Below, piece after piece: positions 20,818 to 28,272 of a DNA stretch of 29,451 nucleotides; within the stretch, counting starts at the first letter, position 1, and every line of letters starts with the position of its first letter. This DNA comes from DASWED01 sp036394995 (GTDB taxonomy: Bacteria; Actinomycetota; UBA4738; JACQTL01): the NCBI GenBank assembly GCA_036394995.1, contig DASWED010000116.1:1-29451 (forward strand). Reading direction: 5' to 3'. A model generated the notes under the pieces. It was not told where the DNA came from. It did no database searches and was given only the letters and a program-made list of their open reading frames with translations. The position numbers were made by a program, and so were the translations under genes.

Positions 20818-21576
20818 GTGCGACTGGTCCGATTCCGATTCGGCGACCGCATCGCCACGGGCGTCCTCGACGGCGACGCCGTGCAGCCCCTGCGAGGCAC
20901 GTTCTTCGAACAGCCCGTTCCCACCGGCGAGGCCATCCCGCGCGACGACGTCCGCCTGCTGGCCCCCGTGCTGCCGTCGAAGGTCGTGGGCGTGGGCAAG
21001 AACTACGCCGAGCACGCCCGGGAGATGGGGGGCGAGGTTCCCGACGAGCCCCTGGTGTTCCTGAAGCCGTCCACCTCAGTGATCGGCCCCGACGACCCCA
21101 TCGTCCACCCGCCCGTGGGGGAGCGGCTCGACTACGAGGGCGAGCTGGCGGTGGTTGTGGGCCGGCTGGCCCGGCGTCTGTCCCCGGAGGACGCCGCCCT
21201 GGCCATCCTGGGGTACACGTGCGGGAACGACGCCACGCTCCGCGACCTCCAGGCCCGCGATGGCCAGTGGACCCGGGCCAAGGGGTTCGACACGGCCTGT
21301 CCGCTGGGGCCCTGGATCGAGACCGAGCTGGACCCCCTGGACCTCCACCTCCAGACCCGCCTGAACGGCGAGGTCCGCCAGGACGCCCGGACCTCCGACC
21401 TGACGTTCGGTCCGGCCGGCCTCATCGCCTTCGTCTCGACGTTCATGACGCTCCTCCCCGGCGACGTCATCCTCACCGGCACCCCCGCCGGGATCGGCCC
21501 CATGCGCCCCGGGGACCGGGTGGAGGTCGAGATCGAGGGCATCGGCACGCTGTCGAACACCGTCGCGGCGTCGTGA
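20818..21576 (+). CDS. Fumarylacetoacetate hydrolase-family protein
   Basis: A 252-aa FAH-fold enzyme, the group of 2-hydroxyhepta-diene-dioate isomerase, acylpyruvase and oxaloacetate decarboxylase-like hydrolases. Core motifs: V-V-G-V-G-K-N-Y-A-E-H-A-R-E-M-G (~57-72), L-V-F-L-K-P-S-T-S-V-I-G, the metal ligands in L-D-Y-E-G-E-L-A-V-V-V-G, the K-G-F-D-T-A-C-P-L-G-P-W segment, and L-P-G-D-V-I-L-T-G-T-P-A-G-I-G. A short N-terminal domain precedes the catalytic part. The exact substrate is unknown. The GTG start lies 7 bp after a TAGCCT -10-like box, suggesting a leaderless transcript. gltX follows after 28 bp; the FAH-gltX pair is a common actinobacterial arrangement (compare Rv2993c-gltS in M. 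tuberculosis). Confidence 0.92.
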   Translation: MRLVRFRFGDRIATGVLDGDAVQPLRGTFFEQPVPTGEAIPRDDVRLLAPVLPSKVVGVGKNYAEHAREMGGEVPDEPLVFLKPSTSVIGPDDPIVHPPVGERLDYEGELAVVVGRLARRLSPEDAALAILGYTCGNDATLRDLQARDGQWTRAKGFDTACPLGPWIETELDPLDLHLQTRLNGEVRQDARTSDLTFGPAGLIAFVSTFMTLLPGDVILTGTPAGIGPMRPGDRVEVEIEGIGTLSNTVAAS

Positions 21577-21604
21577 CGCCGGGCGCCTGCGAAGATGTGA
21601 GGTC

Positions 21605-23041
21605 GTGAGCGACTCGAACCCCGTCCGCTGCCGGTTCGCGCCGGCGCCCAGTGGGTTCCTCCACGTGGGCGGGGCCCGCACGGCGCTGTTCAACTGGTTG
21701 TTCGCCCGGCACCACGGCGGGGTGTTCGTGCTTCGGGTGGAGGACACCGACGCCGACCGGGTCACCGACGAGGCGGTCCAGGTCCTCGAGCGGTCCCTGC
21801 GGTGGCTGGGGCTGGACTGGGACGAGGGACCGGAGGTCGGGGGGCTCCACGGCCCGTACCGGCAGACCGAGCGCTACGACGTCTACCGGAAGGTGGGCGA
21901 GCAGCTCGCCGCCGGAGGGCACGCGTACCGGTGCTACTGCACGCCGGAGGAGCTGGAGGCCCGCCGGAAGGAGGCCCTGGCCCGGGGCTCCGCGCCGGGC
22001 TACGACGGGCGGTGCCGCCGCCTCACCGACACCGAGCGGGCAGCATTCGAGGCCGAGGGCCGTCCCTGGGCGCTGCGGTTCGCCATCCCCGAGGGCCGCG
22101 ACGTGGAGTTCGACGACCTGGTGAAGGGGCCCTCGCGCTTCGCCTCGGATTCGCTCCGGGACTTCATCGTCGTCCGGTCCGACGGTTCGCCGACGTACCT
22201 GCTGGCCTCCGGCGTGGACGACATCCGCATGGGCATGACCCACGTGATCCGGGGCGAGGACCTCCTGCCGTCCACCCCCCGGCAGCTCCTGCTGTTCGAG
22301 TCGCTGGGGGCCGAACCGCCCCGGTACGCGCACCTCCCGCTGATCCTGGGACCGGACCGGGCCAAGCTCTCCAAGCGCCACGGCGCGGTGGCGGTGGAAT
22401 GGTTCCGCGAGCACGGCTACCTCCCCGACGCGGTGGTGAACTACCTGGCGCTCCTGGGGTGGTCGCCCGGGGGGGACCGGGAGCTGTTCTCGCGTCAGGA
22501 GCTCGTCGAGGCGTTCGATCTGTCGCACGTGTCGCATCATCCCGCGGTGTTCGACGCCCAGAAGCTCGAGTGGATGAACGGGCAGTACCTCCGGCAGCTC
22601 TCGGACGAGGACCTCGCGGTCCGCCTGGTGGACGTCCTGGCCGATGCCGGCGAGCCGGCCGACATCCGCGTGGTCCGCCAGGCCGCGCCGCTCGTGAAGG
22701 AGCGGATGCAGACCCTGGACCGGGCCCCGGAGCTCCTCCGGTTCCTGTTCCGGGACGACGTCCCACTCGACGAACGGGCCCGCGCGGCGGTGGAGAAGGT
22801 GGGGGCGGAATACCTCACCGAGGCCGCGGACCGCCTGGAGGCCCTGGGCACATGGACGGCCCCGGCCATCGCCGGCGCGCTCGACGAGTTGGTCCAGGCC
22901 CGCGGGCTCAACCGGACCAAGGGCTGGCAGCCCGTGCGGGCCGCGGTCACGGGGACCACGGTCTCGCCGCCGCTTCCGGAGTCGCTGGCCCTGCTGGGCC
23001 GGGAGCGCACGGTGGCCAGGCTGCGGAGGGCCGCGGCGTAG
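21605..23041 (+). CDS. gltX: Glutamyl-tRNA synthetase
   Basis: Class I aminoacyl-tRNA synthetase (478 aa) charging tRNA-Glu, and in Actinomycetota usually also mischarging tRNA-Gln for later amidation. The HIGH region is F-A-P-A-P-S-G-F-L-H-V-G-G-A-R-T-A-L (11-28) and the KMSKS loop is K-L-S-K-R (254-258). R-V-E-D-T-D-A-D-R (44-52) contacts the substrate. Cysteines C110, C112 and C137 look like part of the zinc-binding SWIM-like element. The C-terminal helical anticodon-binding region (~320-478) is complete. This rules out the shorter Glu-Q-tRNA synthetase, which lacks that region. The GTG start has a GAGG just upstream. Second gene of the FAH-gltX unit. Confidence 0.96.
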   Translation: MSDSNPVRCRFAPAPSGFLHVGGARTALFNWLFARHHGGVFVLRVEDTDADRVTDEAVQVLERSLRWLGLDWDEGPEVGGLHGPYRQTERYDVYRKVGEQLAAGGHAYRCYCTPEELEARRKEALARGSAPGYDGRCRRLTDTERAAFEAEGRPWALRFAIPEGRDVEFDDLVKGPSRFASDSLRDFIVVRSDGSPTYLLASGVDDIRMGMTHVIRGEDLLPSTPRQLLLFESLGAEPPRYAHLPLILGPDRAKLSKRHGAVAVEWFREHGYLPDAVVNYLALLGWSPGGDRELFSRQELVEAFDLSHVSHHPAVFDAQKLEWMNGQYLRQLSDEDLAVRLVDVLADAGEPADIRVVRQAAPLVKERMQTLDRAPELLRFLFRDDVPLDERARAAVEKVGAEYLTEAADRLEALGTWTAPAIAGALDELVQARGLNRTKGWQPVRAAVTGTTVSPPLPESLALLGRERTVARLRRAAA

Positions 23042-23048
23042 GCCGCGG

Positions 23049-23528
23049 TCATGCGGGGACGACGGGATCGCCCGCGCGGATCGTCCCCGATTCCAGGATC
23101 TCGGCCCGGAGGCCGCCACGGTGGAGCAGGGCCTTGCGCGCGCCGGGCTTCGACAGCGCCTCCATGTGGTTGCAGGGCTCGCACAGCTTCACGCCCCGGA
23201 GGCGGACCTCGCCGATGAGGAACTCTCGGTCCACCAGGTGGTTGAGGGGGACGCCGGCCGTCACGATGTTCCGGCGATGCTCGCCGAGGGACAGCGGGAC
23301 CTCGTACTCCCGGCGGGCGGCCTCGATGGCCTCCGACTCGATCAGCGTGACCTGGCGCTTCGCGATGTGCTCCTCGCCGGCGCCGGTCCAGGTGCCGGCG
23401 CCCCGGAAGTAGCGGTCACCCTCCAGCCCCTGCCCCGCCACGGCGTTCGCCTCGGCCACCTCGGTGGTCGGCGCCTCCGCCTGGGGCGCCACGAAGATGG
23501 CCACCACCGACCCCTCGAACCCCGTCAC
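23049..23528 (-). CDS. MOSC-domain protein
   Basis: A 159-aa stand-alone MOSC domain, related to the C-terminal domain of molybdenum cofactor sulfurase and to YiiM/YuaD. Expected features are present: G-L-E-G-D-R-Y-F (35-42), the Q-V-T-L-I-E-S-E-A (59-67) segment, a R-R-N-I-V-T motif (85-90), and the family cysteine region L-C-E-P-C-N-H-M-E (C116, C119). The protein ends soon after, with no fused beta-barrel or ferredoxin domain. It probably binds or transfers sulfur or handles N-hydroxylated or molybdopterin-related compounds; the substrate is unknown. The GTG is preceded by a near-perfect AAGGAGG. Converges with gltX with 7 bp between stops and diverges from the sulfatase. Confidence 0.92.
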   Translation of the reverse strand: MTGFEGSVVAIFVAPQAEAPTTEVAEANAVAGQGLEGDRYFRGAGTWTGAGEEHIAKRQVTLIESEAIEAARREYEVPLSLGEHRRNIVTAGVPLNHLVDREFLIGEVRLRGVKLCEPCNHMEALSKPGARKALLHRGGLRAEILESGTIRAGDPVVPA

Positions 23529-23623
23529 CTGGAACCTCCTTCGCGACCGGCCGGACGCGAACAGCGTAGCGCCCGACGGACGGCGAACCGGCGGCCGGTC
23601 CGGCGAATCACGGGCCGCCGGAG

Positions 23624-23653
23624 TTGACACCCGGGCGGCCGACCACGGAATGT
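23624..23653 (+). promoter_or_regulatory. Possible sulfatase promoter with consensus -35
   Basis: A perfect TTGACA (23624-23629) is followed after 18 bp by GAATGT (23648-23653), a weak -10. The start codon at 23664 lies 10 bp further, so the mRNA would have almost no leader, in keeping with the lack of a ribosome binding site there. Confidence 0.35.
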
Positions 23654-23663
23654 CGCGCCCGGC

Positions 23664-25127
23664 GTGGGGACCGGGACGAGGCGATGGCTGGTGGTGGTGC
23701 CGACGGCCCTGGTGGCCGCGGCCCTCACCGCGGTCGGCGCGGGCGTGGGGACGGGGTGCCCGGGCCTGTTCGACCGCTCCGCCCTCCCGAGGGGCACGGC
23801 CGCCCCCGGCGCGCCGAACGTCCTGCTGATCATCTCCGACGACCAGCGGGCCGACACGCTGTGGGGCATGCCGAACGTCCGGCGCCTCCTGGGCGGGCAC
23901 GGCATCACGTTCACGCACTTCTACGTCACTACGCCGGTGTGCTGCCCGGCCCGGGCCGGGTTCCTCACCGGCCAGGTCTCCAGCCACACCGGCGTGCTCG
24001 ACAACGTGGGCCCGCAAGGCGGGGCCGCCGCGTTCGACGACCGATCGACCGTGGCCACGTGGCTCACCGACGCGGGGTACACGACCGGGCTGTTCGGCAA
24101 GTACCTGAACGGCTACCCGGACCTCGACCGGTGCGGGATCCCCCCGGGGTGGGCCCGGTGGCACGCCGTCGACGCCGAGCCCCAGAGCCGGTACTACGAC
24201 TACCTGATGAACGACGAGGGCCACATCCACTCGTACGGGGAGGACCCCGCGGACTACCAGACCGACGTGATCACCCGGAAGGTCGATTCGTTCGTCCGGA
24301 ACGCCCCGGAGCCGTTCTTCGCCTACGTGACCCCCAGCAACCCCCACCGGCCCGCCCAGGGCGCACCCCAGGACGAGGAGGATTACGCGAACCTGCCGCC
24401 GTTCATGCCGCCGTCGTTCGACGAGGCCGACGTCTCGGACAAGCCGTGGGGCGACCGGGTCCCGCCCATGTCCCCCGACGCGGTCGACACCGCTCAGAAG
24501 ATCCGCCGGCACATGATGGAGTCGTTGAAGTCCATGGACAGGGACGTGGGACGGATGGTGTCGGCCCTCCGGGACCGCGGCGTGCTGGACCGGACCATCG
24601 TGATCTTCACCTCGGACAACGGCTTCCTGTGGGGCGAGCACCGCCTGCAGTCGAAGACGTGGCCGTACGAGGAGTCGATCCGCGTCCCGATGGTGGTCCG
24701 GGTCCCCTGGATCGACCACGCCGTCGTGGAGCCCCGCCTGGTGACGAACGTCGACATCGCCCCGACCCTGACCCAGCTGGCCGGCACGCAGCCCGGCCTC
24801 CCGCAGGACGGGAGGAGCATCGTCCCGCTCCTGCGCCGGGGGAACGTGCACTGGCGCACCGAGTTCCTGTTCGAATGGGAGGGGCGCAACGTCGTGGGGG
24901 CCGCCGGCCCCCTGCGGTACCTCGGCCTGCACACCGACCGGTACGTCTACATCGAGTACTCGTCGACGAAGCACGAGCTGTACGACCTCCGGCGCGATCC
25001 GTACGAGCTCGAGAACCTGGCCGGCCGCCCCGAGACGGTCCTTCTCCAGTACCGGCTGGGCGTCCGCCTCCACCGCCGGTTCGACGCGATGTGCGCCCTC
25101 GCCCCCTGCACCTTCCCCAGGGACTAG
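23664..25127 (+). CDS. Secreted/anchored type I sulfatase
   Basis: A 487-aa arylsulfatase-family (S1) enzyme hydrolysing sulfate esters outside the cytoplasm. The formylglycine motif is C93-C94-P-A-R97, matching C-x-P-x-R with C93 as the residue to be oxidised. Metal-binding residues include D59-D60 (I-I-S-D-D-Q-R) and D318-N319 (F-T-S-D-N-G-F-L-W-G-E-H). Other catalytic family residues are K146 (F-G-K-Y-L-N-G), H228 (T-P-S-N-P-H) and K331. A hydrophobic N-terminus (8-29) followed by G-T-G-C32 gives a signal peptide, possibly of a lipoprotein though the lipobox is weak. Substrate cannot be inferred; close relatives act on N-acetylglucosamine-6-sulfate-like sugars. No formylglycine-generating enzyme is in the window. 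GTG start without a clear ribosome binding site. Confidence 0.92.
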   Translation: MGTGTRRWLVVVPTALVAAALTAVGAGVGTGCPGLFDRSALPRGTAAPGAPNVLLIISDDQRADTLWGMPNVRRLLGGHGITFTHFYVTTPVCCPARAGFLTGQVSSHTGVLDNVGPQGGAAAFDDRSTVATWLTDAGYTTGLFGKYLNGYPDLDRCGIPPGWARWHAVDAEPQSRYYDYLMNDEGHIHSYGEDPADYQTDVITRKVDSFVRNAPEPFFAYVTPSNPHRPAQGAPQDEEDYANLPPFMPPSFDEADVSDKPWGDRVPPMSPDAVDTAQKIRRHMMESLKSMDRDVGRMVSALRDRGVLDRTIVIFTSDNGFLWGEHRLQSKTWPYEESIRVPMVVRVPWIDHAVVEPRLVTNVDIAPTLTQLAGTQPGLPQDGRSIVPLLRRGNVHWRTEFLFEWEGRNVVGAAGPLRYLGLHTDRYVYIEYSSTKHELYDLRRDPYELENLAGRPETVLLQYRLGVRLHRRFDAMCALAPCTFPRD

Positions 25128-25265
25128 GGCGCCGCCGTCCCGGGTACATGCGGCGACAGGACCGAATCGAAGGGGCAGGCCACGGTCGTGTTTCGCCTCG
25201 GAGCAGCGGGGAACGTTCCTGTGTGGCCGACAGCCCTTGCTGGCGTGCGTGAGGAGGTTCTCCGC

Positions 25266-25739
25266 ATGAACGCCGCTCCCGATCCGCTCGAAGCGCCCGC
25301 CATCCGCGAACGGGTTCCCGTGGCCGAATCGACCCGGCGCGAGGTCGTGGGTCTCGTCATGTCCGCGATCCGCCGGGCCGGGGCCGCCCAGCATCGGCGG
25401 GTGTCCGAGGAGGCGCGCAGTGGTCTCGAGGGGATCGCCACCGACGACCAGATGGGGGATCTGACCCTCCGGATCGGCATCGACGACGGGTGGCTCGAGG
25501 TGGAGATCGGGTCGCGGCGCCGAGGGCAACCGGGAGCCGGGGCAACGGAGGAGGGGGAGCCGTTCGGATCGTGGCTCCGGCGCCGGCTCCGCGACGTGGG
25601 CCTGTCGCAGGAGAGCGCCGCGCGGCGGATCGGGGTGTCCGCCCGGACCGTGGGCCGATGGATCCGCGGGGATACCGAGCCCCGGTATCGTGACCTGTCG
25701 CGGGTGCGGGAGGTCATGGGGGGGCTCCCCGAGCCCTGA
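25266..25739 (+). CDS. XRE-like DNA-binding protein with novel N-terminal region
   Basis: A 157-aa protein. The C-terminal third (~100-150) is a helix-turn-helix of the Cro/XRE type: F-G-S-W-L-R-R-R-L-R-D-V-G-L-S-Q-E-S-A-A-R-R-I-G-V-S-A-R-T-V-G-R-W-I-R-G, with the Q-E-S-A-A and V-S-x-x-T-V-x-x-W positions typical of the fold. The N-terminal ~95 residues (helical, then L-T-L-R-I-G-I-D-D-G-W-L-E-V-E-I-G) are not recognised. A Gly/Ala/Glu-rich linker joins the parts. The start is set by GAGGAGG before the ATG. The stop codon lies within a 13-bp tandem repeat. Probably a transcription regulator; its target is unknown. The Crp/Fnr gene follows after ~150 bp. Confidence 0.75.
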   Translation: MNAAPDPLEAPAIRERVPVAESTRREVVGLVMSAIRRAGAAQHRRVSEEARSGLEGIATDDQMGDLTLRIGIDDGWLEVEIGSRRRGQPGAGATEEGEPFGSWLRRRLRDVGLSQESAARRIGVSARTVGRWIRGDTEPRYRDLSRVREVMGGLPEP

Positions 25740-25766
25740 CCGCGAGCCCTGACCGCGAGCCCTGAC
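25731..25766 (+). repeat. 13-bp tandem repeat spanning the XRE-gene stop codon
   Basis: GAGCCCTGACCGC occurs twice (25731-25743, 25744-25756), with a third partial copy GAGCCCTGAC (25757-25766). The first copy holds the end of the coding region (Glu-Pro-stop). As 13 is not a multiple of three, added or lost units change only the untranslated region. Confidence 0.85.
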
Positions 25767-25891
25767 CCCCCGGTATCGTCTGGGTTGCGTCTCACCGATA
25801 CACTCACCGTCCGAGGGATGTGTCGCCGGCTGGGTCGCGGACGACGACGACGACGGCCCCGGCGGTGCGGGAGACAGGAGGAAACTGCACG

Positions 25892-26623
25892 GTGTCCGTG
25901 ACGCACGCCGACTCCGAGGCGGCACTGGCCAATGCGCTGCTGTCGGCGCTGCCCGATGACGTCCGGGCCGCGCTGCTCGAGCACGCCACCATCGAGGCCC
26001 TGGATCGCAAGCGTGTGCTGTGGGAGCCCGCCCAGCCCATCGCCAGCGTGTGGTTCCCGCTCTCAGGGGTGATCTCGCTCGTGACCGTGATGCGCGACGG
26101 CGACATGGTCGAGATGGCCACGGTGGGACGGGAGGGCGTGGTCGGCGTCCACGCGCTGTTGGGGACGGACTCCATGCGGAACGTCCGGGCCATGTGCCAG
26201 GTCCCGGGCCGGTCGGTGGCAGTGGACGTGTCCGAGTTCCGGACCGTGGCGGCGGCCAGCGACGACCTTCGCGACCTGGTCCACCGCTACGCGCATGCCA
26301 CGCTGGTCACCACGGCGCAGGAGGTCGCGTGCAACCGCCTCCATCCCCTGGAGCAGCGGTGCGCCCGGTGGCTCATGACCACCCGTGACCAGGTGGGGTC
26401 CGACGAGTTCGGCCTGACCCAGGAGTTCCTGGCCGAGATGCTGGGGGTCCGCCGGGCGTCCGTCACGCTCGCCGCGGGCGAGCTCCAGAAGGCCGGGCTC
26501 ATCCGGTACCGGCGCGGGTTCATCGAGATCCTCGACCCCGAGGGACTGGCCCGGGCGTCGTGCGAGTGCCACGACGTGATCCGTGCCGAGCTCGACCTGG
26601 TGGCCGGAGGCCCGACGGCCTGA
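25892..26623 (+). CDS. Crp/Fnr-family transcriptional regulator
   Basis: A 243-aa regulator with an N-terminal cyclic-nucleotide-binding-like beta-barrel (~25-150) and a C-terminal winged helix (~165-215). Recognised segments are V-L-W-E-P-A-Q-P-I-A-S-V-W-F-P-L-S-G-V-I-S (51-71 region), G-R-E-G-V-V-G-V-H-A-L-L-G, and the HTH L-T-Q-E-F-L-A-E-M-L-G-V-R-R-A-S-V-T-L-A-A-G-E-L-Q. The R-x-S/T-A phosphate-binding motif of true cAMP receptors is not obvious, and no N-terminal cysteine cluster for an Fe-S centre is seen. It therefore belongs to the broad 'WFP-SG' subgroup of unknown effector. The GTG at 25892 has AGGAGGAA upstream; a longer frame from 25820 is possible but less likely. It converges on a nucleotidyltransferase gene. 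Confidence 0.88.
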   Translation: MSVTHADSEAALANALLSALPDDVRAALLEHATIEALDRKRVLWEPAQPIASVWFPLSGVISLVTVMRDGDMVEMATVGREGVVGVHALLGTDSMRNVRAMCQVPGRSVAVDVSEFRTVAAASDDLRDLVHRYAHATLVTTAQEVACNRLHPLEQRCARWLMTTRDQVGSDEFGLTQEFLAEMLGVRRASVTLAAGELQKAGLIRYRRGFIEILDPEGLARASCECHDVIRAELDLVAGGPTA

Positions 26624-26642
26624 CCGGGCCCGCGGCCGGGTC
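26622..26642. terminator. GC hairpin between convergent Crp and nucleotidyltransferase genes
   Basis: GACCGGGCC-CGC-GGCCGGGTC forms a 9-bp stem with one mismatch and overlaps the Crp-gene stop codon. It fills the 24-bp gap between converging stops. Tight loop and no T-run; possible bidirectional terminator. Confidence 0.35.
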
Positions 26643-26647
26643 CTCCC

Positions 26648-27298
26648 TCAGGCGGCGAGGCGGCCGGTGGCCACCAGGCGCCGGAGCGAACGCACCGCGC
26701 CGGCCGGCACCACCAGCCCGGCGGTCCGGGCGAACAGCAGGAACGACAGGACGCATCGGGGCCCGTGCCGGGCCCGGCGCAGCAGGTAGTCCCAGTCGAG
26801 GTCCGAGCGAGCCACCAGCGACAGGCCGTCGTACCAGTAGCGTGGGGTCTCCTCGCTGTGGGCCAGGGCCTTCATGACCAGGAGATCCTCCGGGGCGACG
26901 ATCGGGAGCATCCGGCCCATGAACGCCCGCCGCAGGACCCGTGCCAGCATCTCGTCATCGAGGTGGATGTCGCCCGTGGAGAGGAAGATCACGTCGGCGA
27001 CCACGTCCCGGCGGGCCGCCTTGAACAGCCAGTGGGGGAACGTCTCCTGCGTCTCGAAGCCCGCGTCGCCGAGCGCTCGCAGGACGGCCCCGGCCTCCCA
27101 CGGGCGGACCATGACGTCCATGTCGAGCGTGGGACGGGGACGGCCCATGACCGCGGAGGCGATCCCGCCGATGAACGCGAACGGCGCGCCGTTCGCCCGG
27201 AGCGCGGCCACCAGCTCGTCGAGGACCAGCAGGAACTCCTCCTCCCCGACGTGCCGTTTCTCGAACGCGCCCTCCCCGTGCGGCCCGATCGTGTTCAT
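26648..27298 (-). CDS. Nucleotidyltransferase-fold protein (paralog 1)
   Basis: A 216-aa protein of the minimal nucleotidyltransferase superfamily. The active-site pattern is visible: I-G-G-I-A-S-A (43-49) followed by D59-M-D61 (L-D-M-D-V-M-V-R-P), and a third acidic residue in V-A-D-V-I-F (D102). An all-helical C-terminal part ends with D-L-D-W-D-Y-L-L-R-R-A-R-H-G. It is clearly paralogous to the divergent gene at 27383, sharing G-D-I/V-x-L-D-D-E-M, P-E/A-E-D-L and W-D-Y-L-L-R-R-A-R-H-G. Such proteins transfer NMP to RNA, proteins or small molecules; some act in AbiEii-like or MNT toxin-antitoxin systems, but no toxin partner is seen here. The substrate is unknown. The ATG has a modest GGCGGTGACA upstream. 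Confidence 0.8.
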   Translation of the reverse strand: MNTIGPHGEGAFEKRHVGEEEFLLVLDELVAALRANGAPFAFIGGIASAVMGRPRPTLDMDVMVRPWEAGAVLRALGDAGFETQETFPHWLFKAARRDVVADVIFLSTGDIHLDDEMLARVLRRAFMGRMLPIVAPEDLLVMKALAHSEETPRYWYDGLSLVARSDLDWDYLLRRARHGPRCVLSFLLFARTAGLVVPAGAVRSLRRLVATGRLAA

Positions 27299-27316
27299 TG
27301 TCACCGCCTGTGCCTG

Positions 27317-27370
27317 TACCCCGATCCCTTTCCGGGAAACGGCGTGCGTTCGCCGGCGCCGAATCGGGTA
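27317..27370. promoter_or_regulatory. Inverted repeat in the shared region of the divergent nucleotidyltransferase genes
   Basis: TACCCCGAT (27317-27325) and ATCGGGTA (27363-27370) are inverted copies apart from one extra C, and sit near each end of the 84-bp space between the two start codons. Placement suggests an operator or twin promoter elements acting on both genes; no clear -10/-35 boxes were found. Confidence 0.35.
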
Positions 27371-27382
27371 GGAGGAAGGGAC

Positions 27383-28045
27383 GTGGACGATCTGACCAGG
27401 TTCGCGGAGGTGCTGGACCGCGCCGTCCGGGCGCTGTCGAAGCGGGACGTCCCCTTCGGCGCGATCGGTGGGATCGGCGCGGCCGCATGGGGACGCCCCC
27501 GGTGGGATCCCTCCTCGGCGGACATCGACTTCCTGGTCCGGCCCCGGGATGTGAAGGATGCCCTGGCGGCACTGGAGGACGACGGGTTCCGTTCGGTGGA
27601 GACGGAGGAGGACCACTGGCTGCTGAAGGCCGAGCTGGAGGACGTCGGGGTGGACCTGATCTTCCGCACGGCGGGCGACGTGTACCTCGACGACGAGATG
27701 ATCGAGCGCCTGGTGGTCCACGTGCTCGAGGGCGTGAGCGTGCCCGTGCTGTCGGCGGAGGACCTCGTGGTGAACAAGGCCCTGGCCTTCAGCGAACAGA
27801 CCCCCACGTACTGGGCCGAGGCCCTGTCGATCCTGGCCCGGGTCGAGCTGGACTGGGACTACCTGCTGCGCCGGGCCCGCCACGGCGTGCACCGGGTGCT
27901 GTCGCTGCTGGTGTACGCGCAGTCGCGCGACCTGGCGGTGCCGGCGCACGCCGTCCGGTCCCTGTTCGCGCTGGTGGACGACGAGGGCCATGCGCCGGCG
28001 GAGGAGGAGACGTGGAACAGACCGAGGGCGCTCCCCACTACGTGA
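27383..28045 (+). CDS. Nucleotidyltransferase-fold protein (paralog 2)
   Basis: A 220-aa paralog of the divergent gene at 26648-27298. Active-site pattern: I-G-G-I-G-A-A-A-W-G (28-37), D47-I-D49 (S-A-D-I-D-F-L-V-R-P) and D91 (V-G-V-D-L-I-F). The C-terminal helical region includes E-L-D-W-D-Y-L-L-R-R-A-R-H-G-V-H-R-V-L-S. The GTG is preceded by AGGAGGAAGGG. Its last 34 bp overlap the start of the BON-domain gene in another frame, so the two are probably co-translated. The main differences from paralog 1 are a P-R-W-D-P-S-S insertion before the D-x-D and an acidic tail. All catalytic Asp positions are kept in both copies, which argues for activity. Function unknown; see the finding on the pair. 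Confidence 0.82.
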   Translation: MDDLTRFAEVLDRAVRALSKRDVPFGAIGGIGAAAWGRPRWDPSSADIDFLVRPRDVKDALAALEDDGFRSVETEEDHWLLKAELEDVGVDLIFRTAGDVYLDDEMIERLVVHVLEGVSVPVLSAEDLVVNKALAFSEQTPTYWAEALSILARVELDWDYLLRRARHGVHRVLSLLVYAQSRDLAVPAHAVRSLFALVDDEGHAPAEEETWNRPRALPTT

Positions 28046-28272
28046 TCCAGCGGGTCCGCGAGGCCCTGGCGCACGATCCGCGGGTCGGCGAGCTCGAGCT
28101 CCAGGTGAACATGCGGGCGGGGAAGGTGTTCCTGACGGGGACGGTGGCCAGCGAGCCGCGCCGGCAGGCCATCTCCGACGTCCTCGCCGAACGGTTCCCC
28201 GAGCTCGAGGTCCACAACCAGACCACGGTGCAGGAGCTCGGCTCGGGGGGCGACGTGGAGACGGTCCGGTGA
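28012..28272 (+). CDS. BON-domain protein
   Basis: An 86-aa protein made of a single BON domain: I-Q-R-V-R-E-A-L-A-H-D-P-R-V-G followed by L-E-L-Q-V-N-M-R-A-G-K-V-F-L-T-G-T-V-A-S-E-P-R-R-Q-A-I and F-P-E-L-E-V-H-N-Q-T-T-V. BON domains usually bind membranes or other proteins. There is no signal peptide, so unlike OsmY it should be cytosolic. The GTG start follows GGAGGAGGAGAC and lies inside the end of the nucleotidyltransferase gene. Its stop overlaps the start of the metallophosphoesterase as GTGA (28269-28272), indicating tight coupling of all three genes. Confidence 0.88.
   Translation: MEQTEGAPHYVIQRVREALAHDPRVGELELQVNMRAGKVFLTGTVASEPRRQAISDVLAERFPELEVHNQTTVQELGSGGDVETVR

Noticed and set aside
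25210..25219. GGAACGTTCC palindrome before the XRE-like gene as an operator
   Set aside because: A 10-bp palindrome is short, matches no operator that I can name, and has no second copy nearby.
23529..25925. Minus-strand open frame extending the MOSC gene upstream, opposite the sulfatase
   Set aside because: The MOSC domain starts at the GTG at 23528 behind AAGGAGG; the long extension is antisense to a complete sulfatase and has shadow-type composition.
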